A stretch of 64,000 nt of DNA from Engraulis encrasicolus (taxonomy: Eukaryota; Chordata; Actinopteri; Clupeiformes; Engraulidae), in contig NC_085876.1 in the NCBI RefSeq assembly GCF_034702125.1, positions 21,178,822 to 21,242,821 on the forward strand, written 5' to 3'. Below the pieces are notes generated by a model. That model saw only the letters and a list, made by a program, of their open reading frames with translations. It was not told where the DNA came from and made no database searches. The position numbers and the translations under genes are program-made. Below, in pieces: positions 47,254 through 57,945 of the stretch (within the stretch, counting starts at the first letter, position 1; the number at the start of each line of letters is the position of its first letter).

Positions 47254-48635
47254 CAGGGCTGCACTGGGGGGAGAAATAGGGCCCGGGCACTTTTGACTTA
47301 AAGGAGAATTCCGGCCAGTTTGGATTAATATCCCATCTTGGGTGGACCGAGGGAAAGGGATGAAAGGCAAAACCGCGAGAAATTTTCATGCCTGCTGCGC
47401 AAAGTTGTTCAATTGCGCTGTTTTCGGTTAAAACCTGACCCTTCGGGCACGTAATTGACCTGTTTTAAAGCTCCTAGCGTGCATTAAAACCCTTTTGAAC
47501 GCTTTGGCCGTGGTGTGTGGGTCCATAGCCTACAAGTCGATCTGGTGGTTCACATTTCCATTAGGTAGCATAGGTACGATACAACAGGAGTTTTCGAAAG
47601 TGGCGCACCTACCTCTTTCAGCTTCCGCCTTCCAACTACGTCCGCAAAATGGTTCGCCAAAGTGATACTTCATAGTAATCCATTTTATTTTTGTCCACCA
47701 AAGACGAGCCACAAGAAACATATTCACATGCTTTCATGTCCTGAGTTGTTATTGTCGCGCAGATTTACTTCTCTGTCACTGAACGCAGTGTAGTGACGTC
47801 ACGGTGTCACATGACTCCTGGAAGGAACGCCATTCGCTCTTCCAGTTATTATACATAAGCGAGAAAGAGAGGCGCTGTCGTAATATACTGTTTGATATTT
47901 TGAGATGGATCCTCCGTTGGGGTAGTTCAATTGAAGAGTTTGGTGGCCATGGTTATCTTTTTCGAACCAGAATATTTGTTACAGATAAAGAATTATTCCT
48001 TCCAGGAGTCATGTGACACCGTGACGTCACTACACTGCGTTCAGTGACAGAGAAGTGAATCTGCGCGACAATAACAACTCAGGACATGAAAACATGTGAA
48101 TATGTTTCTTGTGGCTCGTCTTTGGTGGACAAAAATAAAATGGATTACTATGAAGTATCACTTTGGCGAACCATTTTGCGGACGTAGTTGGAAGGCGGAA
48201 GCTGAAAGAGGTAGGTGCGCCACTTTCGAAAACTCCTGTTGTATCGTACCTATGCTACCTAATGGAAATGTGAACCACTAGATCGACTTGTATGGACCCA
48301 CACACCACGGCCAAAGCGTTCAAAAGGGTTTTAATGCACGCTAGGAGCTTTAAAACAGGTCAAATACGTGCCCGAAGGGCCAGGTTTTAACCGAAAACAG
48401 CGCAATTGAACAACTTTGCACAGCAGGCATGAAAATTTCTCGCGGTTTTGCCTTTCATCCCTTTCCCTCGGTCCACCCAAGATGGGATATTAATCCAAAC
48501 TGGCCGGAATTCTCCTTTAAAACGTGAAAGTGTTTTTTTTGTGTTTTTTTTTTACATTTCTGAAAATAGGGTCCCACGAGGGTGCGGGGCCTAGTAGGAA
48601 ATGCCCGCTATGCCCAATTGGCCAGTCCAGCCCTG
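47254..48635. mobile_element. CAGGGCTGGACTGG-type MITE, copy 2, split by a palindrome
   Basis: The left part is CAGGGCTGCACTGGGGGGAG through GGGCCCGGGCAC; the right part is TTTCTGAAAATAGGGTCCCA through GGCCAGTCCAGCCCTG. Together they reconstitute the family seen at 56037-56272, where the corresponding site GGGCTTAAAGGG is continuous. Flanks GTTATGTG and GTTGTGTT agree at 6 of 8. Confidence 0.85.
47302..48516. mobile_element. TTAA-flanked 1.2-kb near-perfect palindrome
   Basis: Arms 47302-47827 and 47996-48516 are reverse complements around a 168-bp unique spacer. By eye I count about six substitutions and one 5-bp indel (AGCCT near 47527), roughly 99% identity. TTAA lies at 47298-47301 and 48517-48520, and ends are AGGAGAATTCCGGCC. 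Each arm carries an identical 60-plus-residue open frame (WWTKIKWITMKYHFGEP...), at 47530-47727 minus and 48096-48281 plus. No known domain is recognised. Each arm also has a CRE-type TGACGTCA near 47794 and 48024. It fits a foldback-type TTAA-targeting transposon. Confidence 0.85.
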
Positions 48636-48754
48636 GTTGTGTTTTGTGCATGTCTGCAGCCCGGAGGACGACTCAGCTCTTATCTAATCAGTTGCCTCAT
48701 CGCATGTTGAAGAGAAGTAAGTGAGGAGAGCAGTGAGAAGGGAAGGGAGGTCAG

Positions 48755-48950
48755 CAGTGTTGCCAGATTGGGCAGTTTCCCGCTCAATTGGGCTGCTTAG
48801 TATGGCTGTCGGCGGGTAAAAATGACATTTTGCAAAAAACGCCCAATCTTTGGCCATAGAAATCAATAGAATTGGGTGGGATTTAGTGCTTCCAGGCGGG
48901 CTTTGAGCATTTTTTGGGCTGGAAATCATCAGCTTCATCTGGCAAACCTG
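48755..48950. mobile_element. hAT-type MITE 'CAGTGTTGCCAG', copy 2
   Basis: Left end CAGTGTTGCCAGATTGGGC; right end TCTGGCAAACCTG (degenerate). Flanks GAGGTCAG and GAGGTGAG match at 7 of 8. The interior parallels 44220-44438. Confidence 0.8.
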
Positions 48951-49058
48951 GAGGTGAGCATCGTCACTAGGGTCTCACTATGGAGTGAGTCAACAAATGT
49001 TGTCGTCTGTCTTGTCAGTCAGGTGTCAGGGAAGTGGACGTGATGGAGATATGGCTCT

Positions 49059-49065
49059 GTGTGTG

Positions 49066-49154
<89 letters not shown>

Positions 49155-49191
49155 GGCAGGGAGAGAGAGAGAGAGAGAGAGATAGAGAGAG
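49059..49191. repeat. (TG)n then (GA)n
   Basis: About 43 TG units, TTTTGGCAGG, then about 14 GA units. Confidence 0.97.
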
Positions 49192-49311
49192 TTTCTATCC
49201 CTCTTTTTAGTAAAGATGTGGTGATAGAGCCTGTGTGAAATGGGTATTATATCAAAATGAACAAAAAAAGCGTCCAGCAGTTTCAACAGACGTCAGCATG
49301 ACCTGAGTTGA

Positions 49312-49537
49312 GTGTTACGTTACGTTACATTTCATTTAGCTGACGCTTTTATTCAGAGCGACTTACATTGACTATATTTTTCAGGTTGTTGGTTACAGTC
49401 CCTGGAGCAATGTGGGGTTAGGTGCCTTTCTCAAGGGTGCAGGATGCCGGTGTAGGGAGAGGTCAGGTTGGATTCGAACCTACAACCCCCAGATTGAAAG
49501 ACCAGCTCCCTAACCGTTAGGCCACGGCTGCCCCAGT
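49312..49537 (-). mobile_element. tRNA-derived SINE with conserved GCTGACGCTTTTAT core
   Basis: On the minus strand: a tRNA-like head with A-box GCCGTGGCCTAACGGTTAGG and B-box GGTTCGAATCC at about 49474-49530. A body follows, then the strongly conserved segment whose plus strand reads TTAGCTGACGCTTTTATTCA then GAGCGACTTACA, and a (GTAAC)n tail at the 49312 end. The core recurs at 57050-57088. Confidence 0.8.
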
Positions 49538-49584
49538 GGGGTGGGGTAAAATAACAAAAGTAAATTATAGGACAAATGAACAAA

Positions 49585-49827
49585 ATTCAAAAGACACCGC
49601 ACACTGCTTACTGTTCTTTTTTCTTACTTTATTAAGCGAACCTGATGAATCACTGGGCGAAATGTTGCCTGGTTAACACCAGACCTAATCACAAGTGAGA
49701 TCAAAACGATTGTGTAGAACTAAAGGCAGTATGGGAGTTCCCAGGCTAGGCGAAATGAGTTGTTTGCTCCAAAAAATAAAGTAAGAAAAAAGAAAAGTAA
49801 GAAGTGTGCGGTCGGTGTCTTTTGAAT
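49585..49827 (+). mobile_element. Penelope-like 3' end with inverted flanking copy
   Basis: The last ~50 bp (AATAAAGTAAGAAAAAAG...GTGTGCGGTCGGTGTCTTTT) is repeated in inverted orientation at the left border (from ATTCAAAAGACACCGCACAC). In between is a hammerhead-core-like string at 49642. An inverted partial copy of the 3' end upstream of the main copy is a typical Penelope insertion structure and matches 60706-61327. Confidence 0.6.
49642..49662 (+). ncRNA. Hammerhead-core-like motif
   Basis: CTGATGAATCACTGGGCGAA followed by A. Invariant CTGATGA and GAAA strands are present; TC-ACTG-GG could form a two-pair stem II, with the 10.1/11.1 pair lost (A/C instead of G-C). Confidence 0.3.
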
Positions 49828-49829
49828 GT

Positions 49830-50419
49830 TGTTCACTCACCTTTTCCTGCCTCACACCTGCACCTGCATTGCTGAGGGCTTGTGCACAAGGACTCTCTTG
49901 AACTTTACATTATAGGACTCTTAGTTCGTTGTCACCTGCTCCTTCATCTTTACCCTCAAGTGAGAGACTCTGGTGCTGATTTAAGGTGAAACATGCGTTT
50001 TTGCTTTTCGGCAAAGCTCACAGGCAATTTCAGAGAATCTAGAAAGACCATTTTATACGAGGATTCAGTGGTTCAATAGTGGGGAAAATTGTCAGGTTGT
50101 CAGAAAGTTCTTGTTATTTTTTGGCTAAATATTATGTTTTATTTAATTCAGGTAAGTACTATAAATTTCCCTTTAAAGATTACCCACCCACCATGGTGTG
50201 TCATTACGAAAGGAAAGGCTTGAAGCAATAATATCTAAATGTTTACAGCTTTGACAACTGTCTCAAACTGAATTTTAATGTTGACAAACCACTAACATTA
50301 AATATACGTATATTCTCAGCAAATGTATACCCAGTCAACATGGATTATGGCACTGCTATAATGCAAGAAGAACAGTATGGGAGACTTTGCCGTCAACACC
50401 TCTATCACTGCAGCACTTA
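49830..50419. other. Unannotated stretch
   Basis: AT-rich, nothing recognised. Confidence 0.5.
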
Positions 50420-50577
50420 ATCATCAGCTGATTGCATATTTTAGAGTTTAATTTTCTTCACATTCTGTTCATATATCTTTAATTTTGTGAGCATCTGTGG
50501 GTTGCTTCCAAACACAATCTCACTGTATCTATATAGTGATAATAAAGCATTCTACTCTACTCTACTCCACTGGGGTG
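50420..50577 (+). mobile_element. LINE 3' end with (TCTAC)n tail
   Basis: ATCTCACTGTATCTATATAG then TGATAATAAAGCATTCTACTC and repeated TCTAC. This is the same architecture as 40690-40832 and 46485-46722, with a different tail unit. Confidence 0.5.
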
Positions 50578-50907
50578 TACTGATGAGAAAGTTGAAGGTC
50601 ATTTCTGTTTTGGTTCAGAAACCTAAAATGCCTCCTTGGTGCACACATCATTCTTGATATGCTGTAGAGTGGAGTGGGGCACACAGCACAGCACAGCCAA
50701 GTAGTGAAGTGTTTGTCCACTCCCATGGCAGTGTAATGGAGGATTGCCACATGTCATGTTCCTGAAGAGATGCACGCCACAGAGCACCTTGAGGACACAC
50801 TGATTGTGAAGCAAGCGTGCCGAAAATAAGACCCAGCCTTCTGGACAGGAAGTGGTGTGGCCAATTGCAGTGCAGTTCTCAGGAAGCTTCATGCTAATAT
50901 TCAGAAC

Positions 50908-51116
50908 CAGGGCTGGCATAGCTGGCATTTCCCGGTGGGCCCCACACCCTCATGGCCCCTATTTTCAGAAATGTTTAAAAAAAAAACCTCACCGTTGGGC
51001 CCACACCCTCATAGGCCAATATTTTTAGAAATGTAAAAAAAAATGGTGAGTCAGTTCGCCGCTAATTACGAGGGGCCCATTTCAGCTTAAAGTGCCCGGC
51101 CCTCCCCCAGTCCAGA
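50908..51116. mobile_element. CAGGGCTGG-type MITE, copy 3, with internal duplication
   Basis: CAGGGCTGGCATAGCTGGCA and GGCATTTCCCGGTGGGCCC at left; CCCGGCCCTCCCCCAGTCCA at right. The segment (A/G)GGCCCACACCCTCAT...TTTTAGAAATGT occurs twice, so an internal tandem duplication has occurred. The extreme right end is lost. Confidence 0.7.
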
Positions 51117-51195
51117 ATGTCACGTTTGTGAACTGATGGTGATGATGGTTATATGAGAAGCCAATGACAAGGCTGCAGGTTAGGTTTTCCTCTCA

Positions 51196-51239
51196 TAGTT
51201 AATCAATCAACCAATCAATCAATCGATCAATCAATAATA
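51196..51239. repeat. (AATC)n microsatellite
   Basis: About ten AATC units with a few variants. Confidence 0.9.
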
Positions 51240-51504
51240 TTTTAACACAGACAAATTTGTTAGTCCTTTGGTGTGAATTTTTTGATTGCTCTATAGGGCC
51301 ATAAATGAAACTTCTCGATAAAAGGATGCGTCGTGTTTTGATGTTGTTAGATCAGTTCCGAGATTATTTAAATTTTATTTGTAATTCTACTGTCGTTATG
51401 TTTACCAACTGTACCCAAAAATGCTTGCCATCCTTGAAGTATGCTCCATGCATTAGATGTGATATGATTTATATATTCATTGCATACTCAAAATAAAACT
51501 TTTG

Positions 51505-51730
51505 GAAATAATAATAATAATAAGAATACCTTTGTTTTATATAGCGCCTTTCAATACACCCAGGTCGCTTACATAATAAGTCTGTGTAGGTGTCTGCTTG
51601 TGGACACTAGAAGTCAAAGGCCTCCAAAAAGAGATGGCTTTTAAGGTGTTGTTTAAAGATGGCCAGTGAATAGGCATTTTGAATGTGTCTGGGTAGGTTA
51701 CTCTAGAGGAGTGGGGCAGCCAAGTTGTTC
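51505..51730 (-). mobile_element. LINE/SINE 3' end with (TTA)n tail
   Basis: (AATAAT)n, then TTTTATATAGCGCCTTTCAA and CACCCAGGTCGCTTACA. On the minus strand this is AAAGGCGCTATATAAAA followed by a TTA tail, a common fish retroelement terminus. The upstream body to about 51730 is less certain. Confidence 0.5.
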
Positions 51731-52065
51731 CTGAGTCACTACACACCGTGAAGTAAACCCAAACAAACCCCGGCCTCCAACACTAACACTCCTTCCTCTC
51801 AGACTCAGGTCGATTTTGGGTACGGATGGCAGCAGAGGCCAAACTTCATTATCACCATGTCAGGAAGAGAGGAATATCGTGAAGCCTCTGGGGGCTTCTT
51901 TATACAGTATCTCTTTGTAGTCTTCCTCCGTGTAACAAAAATGTGTTAGTCTTGCTTGGTCTTGGAATGCAGGGGTATTTATTCTTGGTATTCGGAGGCT
52001 AGAACCACAAAGTTGCCATTACTGTCATTTAAATGCAAGGGCTTTCAGCTGGGGACCCTCAACCA

Positions 52066-52300
52066 GGTCGCACCCTCCTATTGACGCAACACCTTCAGTG
52101 TTGCAACTAGTTAGGTCAAGAGCAATGCAAGTACTTTCTGAATTTATTCGGAAGCAAACAACCATAAGCAAACTAAGGGAAGTGGGTCAAACATGCCGTT
52201 TGGGAAATGTTAATTGTTATGGTCTTGGTCAGACCAAGTCTCGAAGAGATTTGAGCATCGATGATCATCAGGCCAGGGGCCCTAGGCAATTGTCTAATTT
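52066..52300. repeat. Dispersed repeat, uninterrupted paralogue of 28722-30520
   Basis: GAAGCAAACAACCATAAGCA then AACTAAGGGAAGTGGGTCAA is continuous here. In the 28-30-kb copy the junction holds the TATAGTA(A)-flanked element. It also shares TTTGGGAAATGTTAATTGTT and GGTCAGACCAAGTC. Confidence 0.8.
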
Positions 52301-52897
52301 GCCTGCCTGGTTGTGACGGGCCTGCTTGGATGTAGTGGAGAGATGGGTCGTTACAGTACATCTGACATGCTGGCCTGGGATGCATTCATTAATTCTGGCC
52401 CTCTGGTCATTTCTCTTTCTTTTTTTCCTTTCTTTGTTTTCAGCTTTGTCCCTAATGACCTACGGAGTTATATTCACATTTTGGAGCTTGCGTTTGCTTA
52501 CAGCTTTAATCGAAGTGTGTGTGGCATAATGTGGTAAACATGCCTCTGTTATGGTGTTTAGTATATCAGATGCAGAGACCTGTTTGTGTGCACTTGCTGG
52601 CCTCAAGGAAGTGTTTTGATCTTTTTATCAGTCCATAACATTAAAAAAAAAAAAAAACATGAATTCACTGCTGCTGGTTGGCGTGCAATTTCAGAGCCCA
52701 AGCAAGTAAAGAAAGAGCTTCTTTAAATGGAAAAGTGTGGTGCAGTAGCCTGTTGGGAAAACTGATGTCATTGGGTGGATGCCCCTCCCACCCCGACCCC
52801 TCTACCCTCCTCACCCCCTCACCTCAGCTCAACTCCAAAACCAGCTATTCCTAGCTGCGGACCAGTATGCTGCTGATATGAGGCAGAGGGAAAGATG

Positions 52898-53075
<178 letters not shown>

Positions 53076-53368
53076 CAACTGGCAACAGTAGTTTCTCAAC
53101 TGCACGTGCGGCTGGCTGTTCAGTTCAGCTAAAGTTGTAAGATAATTCTATTCTTTTTAATTAGCAAGTAGGCCAATTGTGTTTTTGATATTATTGAAAC
53201 AGTTAAAAAGTTAATGGTTCCAGAATTAACTTGGACTTCAGGAGCTTTGCATGAACATAGACAATCAGTACTGCTTTAATGTACCAGCTGAAGTTCAAGT
53301 GTAGCATGCCTTAAATACATATTCCTGACAATATATAAACATACAGTATACTGTATAGAGATACTGTA

Positions 53369-53830
53369 TGGGCAACCGTGGCCTAGTGGTTAAAGAGATG
53401 GGCTTTAGAGCAGGGGAGCGTGCCTACGTTCCCCGGGTCCTATGTTCCCCGGGTCCTATGTTGCCCTGTCTTTGTATGGGACCGGGACCTTTTTCTAAAA
53501 AAGGGTTTTATGTTCCCCACATTTTATGTTACCGACTTTTCAAATTGTGCCCTTCCCAAAACCATCCCTGAACCTAACCTGTCAGTAATGCAATGTTTCT
53601 GAGTTGTACATTTGTGCCCTGACCAAAACTATCCCTAAACCTAACCTGTCAGAGGTGCAACAACAACCTGCACTTTGCCTTGCGGCAGCAGTCCACTTGG
53701 AAGCAGCGGGGAACATAAAGCCCTTTTTTGAAAACAGGGTCCTAAGTTCCCCGGCTGTGGGGAACATAGGACCTGGGGAACATAGGACCCGGGGAAGTTG
53801 CAAGTTCCTATCACACCCTTCCACTCCCTA
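53369..53830 (+). mobile_element. tRNA-derived SINE head split by an insertion
   Basis: GGGCAACCGTGGCCTAGTGG then TTAAAGAGATGGGCTTTAGA is the A-box half. The B-box half (GTTGCAAGTTCCTATCACAC) resumes only at about 53798. The intervening DNA is the inverted-repeat element at 53429-53796. The A and B boxes of the internal Pol III promoter are thus about 400 bp apart and the SINE should be silent. Confidence 0.65.
53429..53796. mobile_element. Inverted-repeat element with GTTCCCCGGGTCCTAT ends
   Basis: Left TTCCCCGGGTCCTATGTTCC repeated twice in tandem; right GGAACATAGGACCTGGGGAA, again twice. The ends are complementary over about 38 bp. The interior holds two ATCCCTGAACCTAACCTGTC-type words 67 bp apart. 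A second inner pair is AAAAAAGGGTTTTATGTTCC and its partner GGGGAACATAAAGCCCTTTT. Superfamily unknown. Confidence 0.75.
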
Positions 53831-54271
53831 TTGTAGTTGAACTCCTGGGAATGTTATGCAAATGCAAATGAGCTATTGCGCGGTTCGGTGACAAGCCGCC
53901 ACAGCCAATGGCCGTATAGGTCAGCAACCAGAGCCAATGGGAATGTTGGAATGCTTGTGTTCAGCTTTTAACGGACATACTCTAGTCGCTTCAATCGCTC
54001 GTATCACTCTTGCTGCACAGAAGCGAGTCTGTCGCTTGAATCTCATCGTGGCCGGTGAGAACTCAATGAACTGGAACACCATGGTCCCGCTCTGTACGGT
54101 ATGTCCAAATCCACAATCATACATTGTAACACATTTCAAGTGAGCAAGCATACAGTAATTGAAAGGCATGTAGACTATAGTTTATGGTTTAGTTATCCCT
54201 TATCCCTCCTAGCTGTTCAGTTCAGCAGTTCAGTACTGTACAAAAGAGCCTGCAAATTCCTGTAAATGTAT

Positions 54272-54408
54272 ATGTGTGTGCGTGCGTGCATGTGGTGTAT
54301 GTGTGTGTGTGTGTGCGTGCATGCATGCGTGTGTGTGTGCGTGTGTGTGTGCTCGTGTGCGTGCGCGTGCATGTGTGTGTGTGTGTGTGTGTATGTGTGT
54401 GTGTGTGT
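54272..54408. repeat. Imperfect (TG)n / GTGC tract
   Basis: TG array interrupted by GCATGC, GCTCG and GTAT words; more diverged than neighbouring arrays. Confidence 0.9.
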
Positions 54409-54557
54409 AAGCCTTTAATTAATGCCTCTGCATCCCCCCTTCGTCTCCTACATGCCTCCTTGTTCATGTTAAAATGTCACCCGACTGCACAGGGACGGCT
54501 ATTAAAAAGAATACTGAAGTTGACCGCAGGGGGGTAGGGAGGTTGGATTGTGGGTAC

Positions 54558-54558
<1 letters not shown>

Positions 54559-54645
<87 letters not shown>

Positions 54646-54664
54646 TGCGCGTGTGCGCACGCAC
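54559..54664. repeat. (TG)n microsatellite with GCGC end
   Basis: About 42 TG units ending GCGCGTGCGCGTGTGCGCAC, a Z-DNA-prone alternating tract. Confidence 0.97.
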
Positions 54665-54837
54665 GCTGGCTGGCCAGATTCCAATTCAGTGCGCAGCGCA
54701 CGACAAGATGGGGTCACCAATTAAGTTGTGGCCTGTTATCTGATTTGCAGACTTTCAATTCTCCAGGGCAAACAAAACATCCCCTTCGCATGTTCCCCAT
54801 GTCACTGGGGTCGCGACCCCTTTGCTTTAAGAGATTT

Positions 54838-54949
<112 letters not shown>

Positions 54950-55373
54950 TTTATTGAAAATGTGTCACCATATGCTGTTTTCCAGCTAGGACTACAACAG
55001 CCCAACTAGTTTTACTCTGCCATCTCTTAAAGGTGTATGGAGTATAGGCTATATAGCTCAGAATAACTCTCATCTGAATGTGCTACACATTGAGCTAGCT
55101 AATGTTTGCTAGCTAATGTGTGGATTATGTCTGTTTACACATTTTCTATCACCCATTTACAGTTGATAAATGACATACAAACAATATAGATGTGTTGGAA
55201 AAATATCAGAACACTACAAAGAAATTAAATTGAACAGCAAATATACTTTTAATTATAGAATCTAATTAATTAGATAATAACTAATCAATCAGCTAATCTC
55301 TGCCCGTAATCTACAGTCCTATAGAGATAAAAAGTAATCCTGATGAAGCTCAACTAAACAGTAACACTGTTAA

Positions 55374-55645
55374 TGGGTAGTCATGGGTAAGCGGTGGGCA
55401 GTCATGGGTAAGCGATTAAGGCGTCAGACTTGTATCCCAAAAGTTGACTGTTCGACTTCTGACCCGTCAGGTTGGTGGGGGGAGTAATCAACCAGTGCTC
55501 TCCCCCATCCTCCTTCATGACTGGTGAGGCATAAATGCACGTTCGTTGTGTGCAGTGTGTAGTGAGTGCTGTGTCACAATGACAAGGGGAGTTGGAGTTT
55601 CCCAGTTGGGCTTTCACTTCACTTTCCCTTTCAAGGTGCACAAGG
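55374..55645 (+). mobile_element. Near full-length tRNA-derived SINE
   Basis: The head GGGCAGTCATGGGTAAGCGA then TTAAGGCGTCAGACTTGTAT is the A-box half; the B-box region is GACTGTTCGACTTCTGACCC. The body GTCAGGTTGGTGGGGGGAGT, CAGTGCTCTCCCCCATCCTC follows, then the 3' segment TTGGGCTTTCACTTCACTTT. The first ~20 bp of the head are duplicated in tandem at 55374-55395. Confidence 0.85.
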
Positions 55646-55683
55646 CATTTCACAAACTACCACCAATCAAGTCTCTGTCTGTC

Positions 55684-55919
55684 CATGGGCGGTTAAAGAC
55701 TGGGGCCAGGGTAGGCCAGGGCCCCTGTAGATTTCCTCCTGGCCCCTAATGTGGCCCCTGTGCTGAACAGCCAATGACCACGACATGTTATACATTTTTG
55801 TATATTATATATTTAAAACATTAAAATGTATCTCTTTTGGCAATTTATGTGCCCCCCCCCTGAAAAAATAATGGCCCCACCTCGCCCCCCCTGGTCATTT
55901 TGGTCTAGAACCGCCCCTG
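55684..55919. mobile_element. hAT-type MITE (CA(G/T)GGGCGGTT ends)
   Basis: Left CATGGGCGGTTAAAGACTGG; right TCTAGAACCGCCCCTG (complement CAGGGGCGGTTCTAGA). GGCCCC-rich. No convincing target duplication. Confidence 0.6.
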
Positions 55920-56036
55920 ATATAGTCCAAAATTAACTGTGTGCGACGACAGCTTTCATGACGTGATTAGAACTGTCCTCATTCGGAGGCCCACTGGGAG
56001 ACCTGTCTGATGCCACACTCTTTTCACTGGTTTGGT

Positions 56037-56272
56037 CAGGGCTGGACTGGGGGAAAAAATAGGGCCCGGCACTTTGGGCTTAAAGGGCCCCCCCTCATAA
56101 TTACCGTAGCAGAACTGACTTACCGGTGGGCCCCGCACCCTCGTGGGCCGCTATTTTCAGAAATGTTAAAACATTTTTTATATCTTTTTTTACATTTCTG
56201 AAAATAGGGGCCCACGAGGGTGAAGTGCCCACAGGAAAATGCCCGGTATGCTGAATGGCCAGTCCAGCCTTG
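56037..56272. mobile_element. CAGGGCTGGACTGG-type MITE, copy 4
   Basis: The most complete uninterrupted copy: CAGGGCTGGACTGGGGGAAA ... GGCCAGTCCAGCCTTG. Flanks GGTTTGGT and GGTGGGGT agree at 6 of 8. Inside, CCTCGTGGGCC...TATTTTCAGAAATGT faces ACATTTCTGAAAATA...GGCCCACGAGG, an inner hairpin spanning about 56130-56221. Confidence 0.85.
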
Positions 56273-56279
56273 GGTGGGG

Positions 56280-56820
56280 TCTGTACCTTTCACTGGGAAA
56301 GAAGAACAACACAGCAGCGGCACTTACCAGGCTCAGCTGTTCGGTGGATAATCCATGCGACATTCAGTGAATGCCTCACACGGCTGACTATTCAGCATAA
56401 TCTCTCAGAATTCCGTGCATTGAACATGGACCATTGCGACACAAAATCTGTGTCAGTTTCACATTTTACCAAAATTTCAGGATGGGCTTATGGGAATGCT
56501 TTCTCTATATTCCCACTGCTCTATGTTCCCACAGTCTCATGTTCTCACAGGATTTTTCTAATTTCAAAGATTAAAAAAATAAAACATTTCTTATTGACAG
56601 ATGAGGGTTGGAGGTTGTTTTGTTCTGGGCAACATAATTACTATAGCGTTCTGTTTTCTGCAATTTTTTAAGTAAAATAATTTGGTATTGACTGACTGGA
56701 CAAGGTAGGATATTCCACCACCAAGTTGTCATTTTTCTAATGATAGTCTTCATATAGTGTTGTGAGAACATCAAGTAAAAAAAAAAAATCACTTCCATGA
56801 GTCCATCACGGCAAACACCT
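56280..56820. other. Unannotated stretch
   Basis: No repeat ends; open frames without recognisable features. Confidence 0.5.
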
Positions 56821-56825
56821 CCATG

Positions 56826-56945
56826 CATGGGTGCCGCTAGGGGGGAAAAGGTGTTACAGATTCTAAGGGCCCAAGCACTGACAGCACTGACAGGGCCCAA
56901 AATTTGAATATTTCATGGGGCCCAACATTTCTGTCAGCACCCCTG
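56826..56945. mobile_element. Short hAT-type MITE, 120 bp
   Basis: Left CATGGGTGCCGCTAG; right CTGTCAGCACCCCTG. Flanks CCTCCATG (56818-56825) and CTTCCATG (56946-56953) match at 7 of 8. GGGCCCAA repeats inside. Confidence 0.75.
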
Positions 56946-57033
56946 CTTCCATGACCCTAACACAGAATTTTGGCAACATCTGGGAAACTGCCACACATTT
57001 TGTGTCCCAAGGGTCCATGTCCATTTCACAGAA

Positions 57034-57480
57034 TTACATTACATTACATAGCATTTAGCAGACGCCTAAGACCAAAGCGACTTACAGTACAAGGAGAAAA
57101 AATTGAGCAAGAACAGGGTAAGGCGCAGTGAACAGTTGCAACACTGACAGCCTTGTCCAACACAAAGTAAAGATGACGTAGCAAAAAATGAGATGCATTA
57201 AAAGTGGCAAAAAGTAAACAAAGACATAGAGGCGTAATGTGCAGTTGCAACACTGACAGCATTGTCCAACACATGGTAAAGCATTTAGCGTAAAATGATA
57301 AGAAGGGTAACAAGGCATTTTTAGAGAATAAACAAAGACATCTTGGCGTAGTGTACAGTTTCAACACTGGTAAAACGGGCAAAAATTATGTTAAAAAGAT
57401 GTTAGAAGGATGTTAAAAGCAATTTCAGTACATAAAAGATGTCAGATACTTAAGATAATTCTGTGAGATCAGCACGTATT
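57034..57480 (-). mobile_element. Retroelement 3' end with internal ~110-bp repeats
   Basis: (TTACA)n, then GCATTTAGCAGACGCCTAAG and CAAAGCGACTTACAGTAC, the conserved core also present at 49312. The body follows, in which CAGTTGCAACACTGACAG recurs at 57133 and 57242, and a diverged copy at 57356 (periods 109 and 114). Confidence 0.6.
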
Positions 57481-57529
57481 ATTAGAGTCTAGTGGTTGGT
57501 CCCAAACAGTTTGAGATCCAACCACCCCT

Positions 57530-57945
57530 TATATTCCAGGTGCAAAAAGCTTTGTAAATAGTTTGTAGATGCTTTGTAACTAGTTTGTAGACATTAAAAG
57601 ATCATTTCAACGGAAATTGTCCATTGTACATATTACCTCGACGAAAGTTTTTGTACATGCCTTTGTGTTTTCACTTTAGAATAACAGGCGCAAAAAGGTT
57701 TGTAAATAGTTTGTAGATGCTTTGTAAATAGTTTGTAGACATTAAAAGATCATTTACTAATACTTTATGATTGCTTTGTAAGCAGCTTTATAAATCATTT
57801 ATAATAGTTTTTACATATTATTCCTTAATCACTTACAAACATTTGTAAATGTCTTGTTCATCATGAGTTCATTATTAACTAAGTGTTACTAATACTTTAT
57901 AAGTGATTTATAGTCGCCTGTTATTCTGAAGTGTTACCCAAATCC
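57530..57945. mobile_element. AT-rich MITE of the AGAATAACAGGCG type
   Basis: TTCACTTTAGAATAACAGGC near 57670 and its complement CGCCTGTTATTCTGAAGTG near 57915 form an inverted pair. GCTTTGTAA(A/C)TAGTTTGTAG and GTAGACATTAAAAGATCATT each occur twice about 146 bp apart, so an end has been duplicated. The TIR word is common at ends of short fish DNA elements. Confidence 0.6.

Noticed and set aside
47530..48281. Two identical 60-plus-residue proteins as a duplicated gene pair
   Set aside because: They are mirror copies created by the palindrome arms. No domain or start context is recognised, so they are recorded only as part of the element.
56255..56671. 138-residue plus-strand frame as a gene
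   Set aside because: It begins inside a MITE end, has no recognisable motif and unremarkable codon use.
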